Shown: positions 1 through 7,667, counted from the stretch's first letter. The stretch: 17,221 nt of DNA from Methanoculleus sp. UBA374 (GCA_002508705.1 DAYL01000002.1:50293-67513), one strand, 5' to 3'. Notes: generated by a model not told the origin, from the sequence alone. Numbers and translations: made by a program.

Positions 1-315
1 TCAGTCGTACTTCCCGGTGTCGGGGTCCTTGATACCGAGTTCTCTATCGACCGCGACCGCTATCCTGTTGAGGAACCGCCGTACGTCCGCTGTATCTTCC
101 TTATCCAGGGTTCCCGGCTGATGCCAGATCACCGCCTTTTTGAGGCGTTCGACGAGTTCCTCGATCTCGGTTCCCCGGAACTGTTCCGGCACCGTAAGGT
201 CGCTGAGGTGGTCGGCGGCGCCGAAGAAGGCTCGCTCGGGGGGCAGACCGAAATGCCGTGAAAGCAGCATCAGGTTGACGATAAATCCTCTGCCGAATTC
301 GCTCTTTGCGGGCAT
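1..315 (-). CDS. Small hypothetical protein (104 aa)
   Basis: I do not recognise this family. The 104-residue product is soluble, with no membrane segment, signal peptide or cysteine cluster. It is mostly charged and helical in character, with a central stretch around residues 49-62 (EIEELVERLKKAV) that looks like an amphipathic helix, and a hydrophilic tail. The ATG at 315 is preceded by AGGG five bases upstream, and a possible TATA element (TTCATATTACC) sits at about 340-350, which would place transcription start within a few bases of the ATG. The stop codon lies exactly at the left edge of the window, so the gene is complete. It follows the metal-transporter genes on the same strand after 63 bases and could be read through from them, but its own promoter seems likely. 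Function unknown. Confidence 0.75.
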   Translation of the reverse strand: MPAKSEFGRGFIVNLMLLSRHFGLPPERAFFGAADHLSDLTVPEQFRGTEIEELVERLKKAVIWHQPGTLDKEDTADVRRFLNRIAVAVDRELGIKDPDTGKYD

Positions 316-378
316 ACATACCCTATATGCACCGCCGGGTAATATGAACGATCCGATTTTTTTTTGTACACCGGAGTC

Positions 379-1194
379 TCACGGCTGGAGGTAGACAAAG
401 ATCGTCGAGAGCACGATGAAAGCAAGCGTCGCGACAAAGAAGACGAGTTCTCCGGGACGGAGGGATTTTTTCCGGATGTAGAGGCCGGCGTCCGCCCCGT
501 ACCCCCGACAGAGCATGCTCGTGTAGGTGCGTTCTCCCTGTTCGTAGGACCTGATGAAGATCGTCCCGACCGTATACCCGAGCTGGCGGAGCCTGTAACG
601 GTAGGAGAGGTTGTGATCGAAGGGATCGAAACACCGGGTCTCCATCGCGGTTCGTATCTTGCCGAAGATATCGGCGAAGACGAAGATATAGCGGACCATC
701 ATCCCGAGCGTGAGGGTAAATTCTCTGGGAAGGCCGAGCCTCCCCGCCGCCTCAATCATGTCCTGCATCCTCGTCGTCGATGAGAGCAGGATGATGAACG
801 ATATGCTGACGAGGAACTTCACAAGGAGGATCGACGCAAACCGCACCGATTCTGCGTAGACCTCAATCCCGAACGGCAGGGTCGCGATCGTGTGATAGAC
901 ATCGTAATAGGGGTTTTTCACGAATACCTGAAACACGATCAGGAAGATCCCGAACGGCAGGATGAACAGAAGCCGCCGGAGATAGACCGTCGGCGGAAGG
1001 CGGGAGGCGGCCCAGAGGACGATGAAGAGTGCAAAGAGGACGGCACCAAGTTTGTAGACCTTCGTCGAGTACGGCAGGGCGACGACAGCCACGATGGCGG
1101 CGAGGGCGATGAGGAGTTTTATCCTTGCGTCCAGCCGGTGGACGACGCTCTTTCCGTAAGCGGATTTCTCGATGGAGTAAAGGTCGTCAATCAT
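379..1194 (-). CDS. cbiQ: ECF transporter T component CbiQ (cobalt/nickel)
   Basis: Membrane coupling subunit of an energy-coupling-factor importer for Co2+ or Ni2+. It links the metal-binding CbiM to the ATPase CbiO in the cytoplasmic membrane. The 271-residue protein has the expected length. After the family-typical LDARIKLL start of the core (residues 21-28) come several hydrophobic spans (about 26-40, 48-65, 74-92, 117-138) and a C-terminal span (about 250-268). The two cytoplasmic coupling-helix motifs are recognisable: TAMETRCF (182-189) and SMLCRGYGA (226-234), the latter being the classic A/S-x3-RG signature that docks onto the ATPase. The ATG at 1194 overlaps the stop of cbiO by four bases (ATGA), so the two are translationally coupled. 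It is the last gene of the transporter operon. Confidence 0.93.
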   Translation of the reverse strand: MIDDLYSIEKSAYGKSVVHRLDARIKLLIALAAIVAVVALPYSTKVYKLGAVLFALFIVLWAASRLPPTVYLRRLLFILPFGIFLIVFQVFVKNPYYDVYHTIATLPFGIEVYAESVRFASILLVKFLVSISFIILLSSTTRMQDMIEAAGRLGLPREFTLTLGMMVRYIFVFADIFGKIRTAMETRCFDPFDHNLSYRYRLRQLGYTVGTIFIRSYEQGERTYTSMLCRGYGADAGLYIRKKSLRPGELVFFVATLAFIVLSTIFVYLQP

Positions 1195-2024
1195 TCTCGT
1201 CTCGCGTAGGCGTCAAGAAACGATTTCTTCGCATCCTCATAGGTGTAGGCCGTATCGATGGCGACGCCGCTCTCCTGAAGCGACCGGATCAGTTTCGGTA
1301 TGGGCGGCACGTCGAGCCGGGTCCGGGCAAGCAACTCAGGCCGGGCGAAGACCTCCTCGACCGTCCCAGAGGCCACGATCCTCCCCTGGTCCATCACGTA
1401 GATATAGTCCGCCATCTCCGCCACGAGGTCGAGGTGGTGGGTCGAGAAGATCACCGTCATGCCGTACTCCTCGGGCAGCCGGTTGACGAACGCCACGAGG
1501 TCGGCGACACCCCGGGGGTCGAGTCCCGCGGTCGGCTCGTCGAGGACCAGCACCTGCGGCTCCATCGCGAGGATGCCTGCGATGGCGACCCGTTTCTTTT
1601 CGCCGCCCGAGAGGTGGTGCGGCACGCGTTCGCGCAGGTCTTCGATCCCGAGGAGGCGGAGCCCCTCCTCAACACGGTGGGCGACCGTCTCCTCGTCGAG
1701 GCCGAGGTTCGTCGGGCCGAATGCGACGTCCTGCTCCACGGTGGGGGAGAATATCTGGTCGTCGGGGTTCTGGAAGACGATCCCGACGAACTTACGCACC
1801 TCGCGGAGGTTCTCCTTCGTGATAGGTTCGCCCCTGACCAGCACCTCGCCGGACGTGGGTTTGAGAATGCCGTTGAAGTGCTTGAACAGGGTGCTTTTTC
1901 CTGCTCCGTTCGGCCCGATAACGGCGATGCGTGATTTTCGCGCTGCAGTGAAGTTCACGCCCTCGAGCGCATGGACGTTGCCGCGATAGATGTGGGTGAG
2001 ATCACGGGTCTCGAGCAGGTGCAT
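1191..2024 (-). CDS. cbiO: ECF transporter ATPase CbiO (cobalt/nickel)
   Basis: ABC-type ATPase that powers the metal importer. All nucleotide-binding motifs are present: Walker A GPNGAGKST (37-45), Q-loop FQNPDDQ (84-90), signature LSGGEKKRV (138-146), Walker B LVLDEP followed by TAGLD (159-168) and the switch histidine in STHHLD (about 196). The Q-loop sequence NPDDQ is typical of the CbiO/EcfA branch. At 277 residues it has the normal length, with a C-terminal extension (about 225-277) beyond the core. It begins 30 bases after the PDGLE gene ends and overlaps cbiQ by four bases. Only one ATPase gene is present, so it probably works as a homodimer, as in other CbiMNQO/NikMNQO systems. Confidence 0.95.
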   Translation of the reverse strand: MHLLETRDLTHIYRGNVHALEGVNFTAARKSRIAVIGPNGAGKSTLFKHFNGILKPTSGEVLVRGEPITKENLREVRKFVGIVFQNPDDQIFSPTVEQDVAFGPTNLGLDEETVAHRVEEGLRLLGIEDLRERVPHHLSGGEKKRVAIAGILAMEPQVLVLDEPTAGLDPRGVADLVAFVNRLPEEYGMTVIFSTHHLDLVAEMADYIYVMDQGRIVASGTVEEVFARPELLARTRLDVPPIPKLIRSLQESGVAIDTAYTYEDAKKSFLDAYARRE

Positions 2025-2054
2025 GATAGCAAAAAGTGGGGTTTTTTCAGGTAT

Positions 2055-2405
2055 TTAGTTATCGGGCCGTGCAGAGATCTTCGCAGCGGCGAGTCCCAGG
2101 ACGAGAATAAGGAGCGTGCCGATCACAACCGCAAGCACTTCCCCGGCTTTATCGAAGCCAGGGATGCTGTAATCGGGCATGAGCGCCTCGTATGAGAAGT
2201 CGTTTCCGGTCAGGGAGATTGCCTGCTCCTCTGCGGCACCGGCGGCCTCTTCGTCGAGTTCGCTCCCCAGGAAGGGCTTTGCTTCGTAGATGCTGAAGAA
2301 TGCGCTTTCAAGCCCGTCGGGGCTTCCGGACGCAAGGAACGGCGCGGCAACGGCGATCACGAGGGCAATTGCCACACCGATGATGAAGAACTGCTTCGTC
2401 TCCAT
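2055..2405 (-). CDS. PDGLE-domain subunit of the cobalt/nickel transporter (CbiN/NikN-like)
   Basis: Accessory membrane subunit that accompanies CbiM/NikM in group I metal ECF transporters. The 116-residue protein has two transmembrane segments (about 7-25 and 88-109) flanking an extracytoplasmic loop. The diagnostic PDGLE motif lies at residues 29-33 just after the first helix. Topology matches CbiN and NikN, but the PDGLE motif is also common in nickel systems, so cobalt versus nickel cannot be settled from this subunit. The start codon overlaps the cbiM stop (TAATG), indicating translational coupling. The loop is rich in Asp and Glu (for example around 49-60), and whether this contributes to metal handling is unknown. 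Confidence 0.88.
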   Translation of the reverse strand: METKQFFIIGVAIALVIAVAAPFLASGSPDGLESAFFSIYEAKPFLGSELDEEAAGAAEEQAISLTGNDFSYEALMPDYSIPGFDKAGEVLAVVIGTLLILVLGLAAAKISARPDN

Positions 2406-3043
2406 TACGCGCTCACCACCGTGGGGTGCTCGAGGATATCCGGCCGTGCCGAGGCTATCAGGTAGAGGGCGACCGCGGTGATACCTCCCTCGATGAGACC
2501 GATGACCGCATGGTATCCTCCCATGAAGGTGAGGCCGAGGGCAAGCGGGAACGTACCGGCGACTGCGAGTTCAACCGCACAGAGGATCGCGGAGATGAAA
2601 AGCGATGCCCAGCCGGCAATGAATGCAGCGGCATACGGGTTGTTTATCACCTTCACGATGCCGTTGTAGCCGTAGTAACCGACGAATCCGCCGACGACAC
2701 CCATGTTGATGATGTTGGCGCCCATGACGGTGATGCCGCCGTCGCCGAAGATGATACCCTGCACAAGGAGGACCAGCGTCAGGACGAAGACTCCGGCATA
2801 CGGCGACCCGAGGACGATTGCCGCGAGAGCCGCACCGACCATGTGGCCGCTCGTTCCCCAGGGAATGGGGATATTCAACGCCTGAATGGCGAAGATACCG
2901 GCAGCGAGAACGGCGACCAGCGGTATCTTCTCCTCTCCCATCGAACGCCGTGCCCATCGGAGGGCGAGGGCGATGAAGATAAGGGCAATGACCCAGTAGA
3001 CCAGGGCCTGTCCCATCGGTATAAACGCATCAGGTATATGCAT
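2405..3043 (-). CDS. cbiM: ECF transporter S component CbiM (cobalt/nickel-binding)
   Basis: Substrate-binding membrane subunit that captures Co2+ or Ni2+. I place the start at the ATG at 3043 (212 aa) rather than a GTG two codons earlier. The family requires a mature N-terminus MHIPD, in which the terminal amine and His2 bind metal, and with this numbering the second conserved histidine falls at His67 ([10 protein letters not shown]), as I recall for the structurally studied NikM. A GGTG ribosome-binding site at 3049-3052 with five-base spacing also fits this start. Six or seven hydrophobic spans fill the protein. It is the first gene of the operon. The promoter just upstream carries a repeat that may be a metal-responsive operator. 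Confidence 0.93.
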   Translation of the reverse strand: MHIPDAFIPMGQALVYWVIALIFIALALRWARRSMGEEKIPLVAVLAAGIFAIQALNIPIPWGTSGHMVGAALAAIVLGSPYAGVFVLTLVLLVQGIIFGDGGITVMGANIINMGVVGGFVGYYGYNGIVKVINNPYAAAFIAGWASLFISAILCAVELAVAGTFPLALGLTFMGGYHAVIGLIEGGITAVALYLIASARPDILEHPTVVSA

Positions 3044-3060
3044 CAGCACACCAAACCTAT

Positions 3061-3088
3061 GTATTACATTTAGGTATAAAGGTATTAC
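3061..3088 (-). promoter_or_regulatory. cbiM promoter with TATA box between 7-base direct repeats
   Basis: Reading the minus strand, the sequence GTAATAC occurs twice (3088-3082 and 3067-3061) with starts exactly 21 bases apart, two helical turns. Between them lies TTTATACC (3080-3073), a good archaeal TATA box. Initiation about 25 bases downstream would fall near 3050, giving a leader of under ten bases before the cbiM ATG. A regulator bound to the repeats would block the TATA-binding protein. A metal sensor such as NikR is the natural candidate, but that is inference: NikR sites are usually inverted repeats and this one is direct. Confidence 0.5.
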
Positions 3089-3105
3089 TAAGCGTGACGG
3101 GGATA

Positions 3106-4320
3106 TCAGCCTGTAAGAATTTGACGCATTCCCGATGCGAAAAGTATGCCCATTGCCCTGACCAGCGCGGGTTTCAGGGCGAGCCTCCGGATCAGGGCGC
3201 CCGGCCGGTCCATGTCGCCGTGCTCGATGATCGTCTCGATTATGTCCGGGTCGTTAAAGGCCAGGAGAAGCCGGTCGATCTCTTCGGGCGTCAGTCTCTG
3301 CCGCATATGAAGCGCTTTCATACCGATATCGAGTTCTTTCCCGAAATCGTCCTTCCAGCGCCGCTCGTAGTCCCGAAGGCTTCCGTCGTCGAACGTCCCG
3401 CGCGCGATGCACGCCGCTGCGACCGCGGCGGCGTGTCTTGCCGACCGGACGCCGGTGTAGACCCCGCCCCCCGACGTGGGTTTGGCAAACCCTGCCGCAT
3501 CGCCGACAACGAGCGTCCGGTGGCCGTAGGTCTGCGGCATAACCCCGAGCGGGATGACCCCGCTGACCTGGTGAAGCGAGTTTCCCCCGTAGCGGGCGAT
3601 GAACCGGTCGAAATGGTCCTTTGCGTGCTCCCGTGCGCAGAGCCCGACCCGGGCCCGGGTCCCCGAGACCGGGATCACCCACCCGAAGAAATCCGGCGAG
3701 GCGTTGGGGTGCACTTCGACGTAGCGCGGGTCCATCGTATGGGGCACCTCCGCCTGCACTCCGGCGAGGTAGACCCCCGCTCGCCGGAGCCCGAGCATCC
3801 GGGCGACGGAACTCCGCGGCCCGTCGGCGGCGATCAGGAGACGGAACGCTACCTCCTCATGCCCGCGGACTCCGCGAACCTGGAGCGATGTGCCTCTGAC
3901 GTCCGATACGCTGGTCTTGAGGCGGAACTCCGCTCCGGCATTTGCCGCTCTCCCGGCCATCTCCCGGTCGAGGAGGCACCGGTCCACGACGTAGGCCTTT
4001 GTTGCCCGGGCGTCGAAGAGGAGTTCCCCCCCGAGGCCGGATATCATCCGGGCGCCGCTCACCTCGTTTAAGACCGACTGCTTCGAGACGCCGCATCCGG
4101 CAAACGCGGACGCGGAGAGCAGTCCCGCGCACTGCACCGGGTAGCCGATCGTCCCGTGCTCCTCGATGCAGAGCGTCGTAAGCCCCTCCTCTGCGCAAGC
4201 CTGCGCCGCGGCACTCCCGGCGGGGCCTGCGCCCACAACAACAACATCCCAGATCAGACTACCATGCCTCGCAGACGTGAGTTTCGAAGCCTGCCGCCGA
4301 TTCGAGGGGGCGGCAGGCAA
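3106..4320 (-). CDS. Geranylgeranyl reductase family FAD-dependent oxidoreductase
   Basis: Flavoprotein of the geranylgeranyl reductase family, which in archaea saturates the isoprenoid chains of membrane lipids or their precursors. Visible elements are an FAD-binding Rossmann motif [13 protein letters not shown] (27-39) with the acidic end of strand two at IEE (52-54), the family cysteine motif PVQCAGLL (61-68), ADGPRS (165-170), the aromatic substrate motif [10 protein letters not shown] (208-217) and the second FAD motif [18 protein letters not shown] (273-290). Length (404) is normal. The N-terminus is doubtful: no ATG or GTG is in frame close to the Rossmann motif. The only start found is a TTG at 4320, giving about 24 extra residues, with a TATA-like CATTTATG at about 4352-4360 upstream. 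Methanogens carry several paralogues, so the exact substrate is uncertain. Confidence 0.88.
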   Translation of the reverse strand: MPAAPSNRRQASKLTSARHGSLIWDVVVVGAGPAGSAAAQACAEEGLTTLCIEEHGTIGYPVQCAGLLSASAFAGCGVSKQSVLNEVSGARMISGLGGELLFDARATKAYVVDRCLLDREMAGRAANAGAEFRLKTSVSDVRGTSLQVRGVRGHEEVAFRLLIAADGPRSSVARMLGLRRAGVYLAGVQAEVPHTMDPRYVEVHPNASPDFFGWVIPVSGTRARVGLCAREHAKDHFDRFIARYGGNSLHQVSGVIPLGVMPQTYGHRTLVVGDAAGFAKPTSGGGVYTGVRSARHAAAVAAACIARGTFDDGSLRDYERRWKDDFGKELDIGMKALHMRQRLTPEEIDRLLLAFNDPDIIETIIEHGDMDRPGALIRRLALKPALVRAMGILFASGMRQILTG

Positions 4321-4417
4321 CCCTTTACAGAGTATAGTGGCGCCAGGGCGGCATAAATGACGCGTCGCGCCGACCCATAGATGCGTATTTGACGGATCGC
4401 ACCCTAACTAATACGAA

Positions 4418-4780
4418 ATGCCTGATATCCGGGAGTTTAAGTGGAAACAGTGCCTTATCGTGCGCGCCGACATCAAGATGAGCTGCGGCAAGAAGTGCGC
4501 ACAGATCGCCCACGCCGCCGTCGGGGCCTACGAGAAGGCCGATAAGATCGCGAGAAAAGCCTGGCTTGACGAAGGACAGAAGAAGGTGGTGCTGAAGGTG
4601 CCGGCTGAGAGGCAACTCTTTGAACTCAAGACGATTGCAGAGCGCGCGGGAATTCCCGCGTCGATCATCCAGGACGCCGGGTTGACCGAGATCCCGCCGG
4701 GGACCGTGACGGCGCTCGGTCTCGGGCCCGCCCGTTCCGAAGACCTCGACCGGATCACCGGCGATCTCTCCCTGCTATGA
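4418..4780 (+). CDS. pth: Peptidyl-tRNA hydrolase (Pth2 family)
   Basis: Recycles peptidyl-tRNAs that fall off the ribosome by hydrolysing the ester between peptide and tRNA. It belongs to the archaeal/eukaryotic Pth2 family and is unrelated to bacterial Pth. The 120-residue length is typical. The family core is clear: the opening strand QCLIVRADIKMS (residues 11-22), GKKCAQIAHAAVGA (24-37), the KVVLKV strand (55-60), the segment LFELKTIAERAGIPASIIQDAGLTEI (two blocks around 67-92) and the terminal PPGTVTALGLGPA (93-105). The gene is divergent from the geranylgeranyl reductase gene, with promoters sharing a 97-base gap. Its stop overlaps the truD start (ATGA), so the two RNA-related enzymes are translationally coupled. 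Confidence 0.95.
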   Translation: MPDIREFKWKQCLIVRADIKMSCGKKCAQIAHAAVGAYEKADKIARKAWLDEGQKKVVLKVPAERQLFELKTIAERAGIPASIIQDAGLTEIPPGTVTALGLGPARSEDLDRITGDLSLL

Positions 4781-6048
4781 TGCCCTCGCCCTATCCCCTC
4801 GAAGAGGAACTCGGGATGCGCTACTACGCGTCCGCCACCCCCGGCATCGGCGGCCGGCTCCGTTCACGCCCGGAAGACTTCGCCGTCGAGGAACTGCCGC
4901 TCCCGATCAGCGACCCCGACGGGCCGTACCTCATCTGCCGGCTCACCAAGACGAACTGGGAACTCCAGCACGCGGTTAAGGAGATTGCAAAGCGGCTTGG
5001 CATCAGCCACCGGCGGATCGCCTGGGCGGGAACAAAGGATAAGAACGCGGTGACAACCCAGTTTCTCTCGATCTACAATGTCGCACCCGAAGACGTCGAA
5101 CGAGTGCATCTCGCGGACCTCACGCTTGAGGTCGTCGGGCGGTCGCAGCACTCCCTCACTCTCGGAGGCCTCGCGGGGAACCGGTTCGATATAATCATCC
5201 GGGACTGTATACCGGATGACCTGTCGGTGCGGGTGGAAGCTGCGACGGCGGCCGTATCCGCCGGGATACCGAATTACTACGGGCTGCAGCGGTTCGGCGT
5301 CACCCGGCCGGTCACCCATATCGTAGGCGAGAGCATCCTCAAAGGAGATTATGAGGATGCCGTGGTCGCATACGTCGGCCGGGCATACCCCCGGGAATCG
5401 GAAGAGGCGCAACTGGCCCGGACGCATTTTGCCGGGACGCGGAATGCGCGGTCGGCGCTTGCAGAACTTCCTGTCTGGATGACCTACGAGCGGGCGATGG
5501 CAAATCACCTCGTCGCGAACCCCGGTGACTATGCCGGTGCGCTCCGGGCGCTCCCCCCGAAGCTCCTCTCGCTCCTCGTAAGTGCGTTTCAGTCCTACCT
5601 CTTCAACTGCGCGCTCTCATCCCGCCTCGAAGCCGGCCTCCCCCTCTCCGAACCAGAGGTCGGCGACCGCCTGCTCTTTTCGAACGGCCGCGAGGACATC
5701 GTTTCCGCGCGGAACCGGCAGGCGGCCCTTCTGCAGATCCGCCGCGGCCGGTGCCGGATCGCTCTCTTCATCCCGGGCTCGGAACCGGTGGCGCCGCGTG
5801 GGCCGATGGATGAGATCCTGCAGGAGTTGATGCGGAAGCACGGCATCGACGCCGGGGACTTTGCGCGCGCCTCCCGATTTGTCGGGGCCGCGTTCTCCGG
5901 TGTCCTCCGGCCGATAGCGCTCTTTGCCGACGTGCAGGCGGACGTATCCGGGACGGACGTCCGGCTCCGGTTTACGCTCCCTCCCGGTCACTACGCGACG
6001 ACAGTCTGTCGGGAGTACATGAAAGCGGACCCGTACGTGATGGTCTAA
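4777..6048 (+). CDS. truD: tRNA pseudouridine(13) synthase TruD
   Basis: Isomerises uridine 13 of tRNA to pseudouridine. In archaea TruD/Pus7-type enzymes may also modify position 35 or other sites. The catalytic aspartate is in WAGTKDKNAVT at Asp88. The family motif NYYGLQRFG follows at about 166-174, and the TruD-specific insertion occupies the middle of the protein. The C-terminal catalytic-domain end reads PPGHYATTVCREYMK. At 423 residues the length suits an archaeal TruD, which is longer than the E. coli enzyme. Two ATG codons in tandem (4777 and 4780) are possible starts. The first overlaps the pth stop. The gene converges on the riboflavin-pathway reductase with only 14 bases between stops. 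Confidence 0.94.
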   Translation: MMPSPYPLEEELGMRYYASATPGIGGRLRSRPEDFAVEELPLPISDPDGPYLICRLTKTNWELQHAVKEIAKRLGISHRRIAWAGTKDKNAVTTQFLSIYNVAPEDVERVHLADLTLEVVGRSQHSLTLGGLAGNRFDIIIRDCIPDDLSVRVEAATAAVSAGIPNYYGLQRFGVTRPVTHIVGESILKGDYEDAVVAYVGRAYPRESEEAQLARTHFAGTRNARSALAELPVWMTYERAMANHLVANPGDYAGALRALPPKLLSLLVSAFQSYLFNCALSSRLEAGLPLSEPEVGDRLLFSNGREDIVSARNRQAALLQIRRGRCRIALFIPGSEPVAPRGPMDEILQELMRKHGIDAGDFARASRFVGAAFSGVLRPIALFADVQADVSGTDVRLRFTLPPGHYATTVCREYMKADPYVMV

Positions 6049-6062
6049 AATTCGGGGGCCGT

Positions 6063-6743
6063 TCAGGCCCTGTAGAGCACGTCCCACTCGGTGACCAGGT
6101 TGCTCCCGCACATGAAGTGACGTTTCAGGGAGAGCCGGAACATCTCTTCTTCGGTCTCGATATGCATGCCGCCGACGAGCGACGGGGTATCGGCACCGCC
6201 GACAATGAACGGCAGGTGGATCAGGCGGATCTCGTCGACGAGGTGGTGGTTCAACATGGACCAGTTCAGCGTCGGCCCGCCCTCGATCATCATCCGGCGG
6301 ACGCCGTAGTCGCGTTTGAGGACCTGCAGCAGTTCCGGAAGGTCGACCTTTTCCACTCCCGCCACGACAACATCGACGCCGCTTGCCCGGAGCCGGGCGA
6401 CCCTCTCCGGCGGTGCGGTCGCGGCGACGGCGATGACCGTCCGGGCGTCCGGCCCGAGCACGTTTGCATCCGGCGGGATATCCGCCCGGCTGCTCGGGAT
6501 GACCCGGAGCGGGCTTTTCCCCTCGACCAGCCGGACCGTCAGGAAGGAGTTGTCGATCCGGATCGTGTTTGCCCCGACCATGATGGCATCGCATTCCGCC
6601 CGGGTCCGGTGAAGGAGAATCTCGGTCTCGGGGGCCATGTACTTCATGAGGATCTTGCTTGAAGCCCCGCGCTTCAGGGTAAGTTTCCCGTCGACGGTGA
6701 TCTCGGACATCATGAGGACGTGCGGCCTGTCGTGATCTACCAT
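6063..6743 (-). CDS. arfC: 2,5-diamino-6-(ribosylamino)-4(3H)-pyrimidinone 5'-phosphate reductase
   Basis: RibD C-terminal/dihydrofolate-reductase-fold enzyme. It reduces the ribosylamino side chain of the early pyrimidine intermediate to ribitylamino with NAD(P)H, in the archaeal route to riboflavin and coenzyme F420. Archaea reduce before deaminating, so a stand-alone reductase without a deaminase domain is expected, and the 226-residue length fits. Motifs seen are the early strand with TVDGK (16-20), IMVGANTIRIDN (54-65), the EGGPTLN motif (154-160) that binds the cofactor and substrate phosphate, and PFIVGGADTPSLV (178-190). The ATG at 6743 has AAGGAAG upstream. It stands alone in a convergent arrangement with truD. 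Yeast Rib7 is the closest named relative outside archaea. Confidence 0.9.
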   Translation of the reverse strand: MVDHDRPHVLMMSEITVDGKLTLKRGASSKILMKYMAPETEILLHRTRAECDAIMVGANTIRIDNSFLTVRLVEGKSPLRVIPSSRADIPPDANVLGPDARTVIAVAATAPPERVARLRASGVDVVVAGVEKVDLPELLQVLKRDYGVRRMMIEGGPTLNWSMLNHHLVDEIRLIHLPFIVGGADTPSLVGGMHIETEEEMFRLSLKRHFMCGSNLVTEWDVLYRA

Positions 6744-6954
6744 TGGACTTCCTTGTGATCTATCTGGCGGGAGCGTTTATGAATCTGGTGATTCTCGAAC
6801 GTATACGGTTGCGCCGTTTTGTCGGCTCTGCGGCATCGGGTGGGCGGATTTGCCCCGACCGGTAAAAACGGCCCGGTCCCGGCAAGGGACCCGGACCCGA
6901 TCGCATGGCCGGCAGAGCAAAGGTTAAACCCCTTACGGGCTGATAAGTTATGCG
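6744..6954. other. Divergent intergenic region with a GC hairpin
   Basis: This 211-base gap separates two divergently transcribed genes and should carry both promoters. No TATA box stands out strongly. Candidates are AGCGTTTATGAATC at about 6770-6783 and AAAGGTTAAACC at about 6919-6930, the second being correctly placed for the + strand gene at 6955. A hairpin with stem GGTCCC/GGGACC (6875-6880 and 6886-6891, five-base loop) sits in the middle. An open frame on the + strand beginning at 6819 runs into the next gene out of frame and is not convincing. Confidence 0.4.
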
Positions 6955-7587
6955 ATGAATATAACCTCTCTACGGCCGAAATTCATCAAATACACGGAGC
7001 CAATAGCGTCGTTTTTTATCCACCTGGGCGTGACGCCGAATCAGGTATCGGTGCTCTCCGTCCTCTTCGGTTTTTCGTGCGCGCTCGCATTTACCCAGCG
7101 GTACTTTTTTGCGGGCAGCCTGCTGCTGGTCGTCTCGGCAATCCTCGACCTGGTTGACGGGAACGTCGCCAGGAAGAACCATACGGAGAGTAAGTTCGGG
7201 GCCGTCTTCGACTGGGTCGCCGACAAATACGTCGATGCGGCGATCATCCTCGGCGTCGGGTTTTCCGGCATCCCCATCGTCAGCCACCTCATAAACGTCC
7301 CGCCGGTCGCCGATTTCGGTGTCGTGGGGCTGGCGCTCGCCGGGTCCCTGATCAATACCTTCATCAAACCGGTCACGTATGCGGAGATCGGCTACAGCGA
7401 GAGGATCGCCGGGAAGATCGAGGACCCGCTCGAGGGGGTCGGTTTCTTCGGAAGACCCGAGACGATCCTCGTGCTGGGGCTTGGCGGCGTGACCGGGTTC
7501 ATCTGGGTTGCGGTGATCCTCATTGCGGTCTGTACGAACCTCTCTGCGGTTCAGCGGATCTTCTACCTCTACCGGCGCTACTCCTGA
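6955..7587 (+). CDS. CDP-alcohol phosphatidyltransferase family protein (archaetidylinositol-phosphate-synthase-like)
   Basis: Integral membrane enzyme that joins a CDP-activated lipid (CDP-archaeol) to an alcohol acceptor, releasing CMP, in archaeal phospholipid synthesis. The complete family signature is present: Asp65-x2-Asp68-Gly69-x2-Ala72-Arg73-x8-Gly82-x3-Asp86-x3-Asp90, whose aspartates bind divalent metal and whose last Asp is the catalytic base. Around it are about six hydrophobic segments (roughly 31-48, 50-66, 92-105, 119-137, 171-200). The size (210 aa) and overall form resemble archaeal enzymes using inositol or glycerol phosphate, and I favour archaetidylinositol phosphate synthase. 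The head group cannot be fixed by sequence reading alone. The ATG at 6955 is the only sensible start, since an ATG at 6949 meets a stop after two codons. Confidence 0.87.
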   Translation: MNITSLRPKFIKYTEPIASFFIHLGVTPNQVSVLSVLFGFSCALAFTQRYFFAGSLLLVVSAILDLVDGNVARKNHTESKFGAVFDWVADKYVDAAIILGVGFSGIPIVSHLINVPPVADFGVVGLALAGSLINTFIKPVTYAEIGYSERIAGKIEDPLEGVGFFGRPETILVLGLGGVTGFIWVAVILIAVCTNLSAVQRIFYLYRRYS

Positions 7588-7647
7588 AGGGGTGCCGGTC
7601 CTTTTGCTGAGGTTGTCCAAAAACCCTTTTGCCGGGAGGGGGCCCCC

Positions 7648-7667
7648 TCGAAGAACTTCATTCTTCT
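7648..7667. repeat. Short palindromic repeat, copy 1
   Basis: A 20-base sequence containing GAAGAA-CTTCA-TTCTTC, a perfect six-pair hairpin, lies shortly after the CDP-alcohol phosphatidyltransferase gene. It matches 18 of 20 bases with the copy at 16688-16707. Both sit in intergenic DNA beside GC-rich sequence. It could be a dispersed repeat family or a shared transcript-end signal. Confidence 0.5.

Noticed and set aside
357..365. Run of nine T residues on the + strand
   Set aside because: Both neighbouring genes are on the - strand, where it reads as an A-run, so it cannot be their terminator. No + strand gene ends here.
1125..1934. A 269-codon + strand frame
   Set aside because: It is antisense to cbiO, whose ATPase motifs are complete.
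3094..4071. A 325-codon + strand frame
   Set aside because: It is antisense to the flavoprotein gene, which carries complete FAD motifs.
5617..6594. A 325-codon - strand frame
   Set aside because: It runs across truD (antisense) and the reductase (other frame) and has the Arg/Pro-rich composition of a GC-rich shadow.
6819..7157. A 112-codon + strand frame ahead of the CDP-alcohol phosphatidyltransferase gene
   Set aside because: It overlaps the start of the real gene in another frame and looks protein-like only where it covers that gene. No ribosome-binding site was seen.
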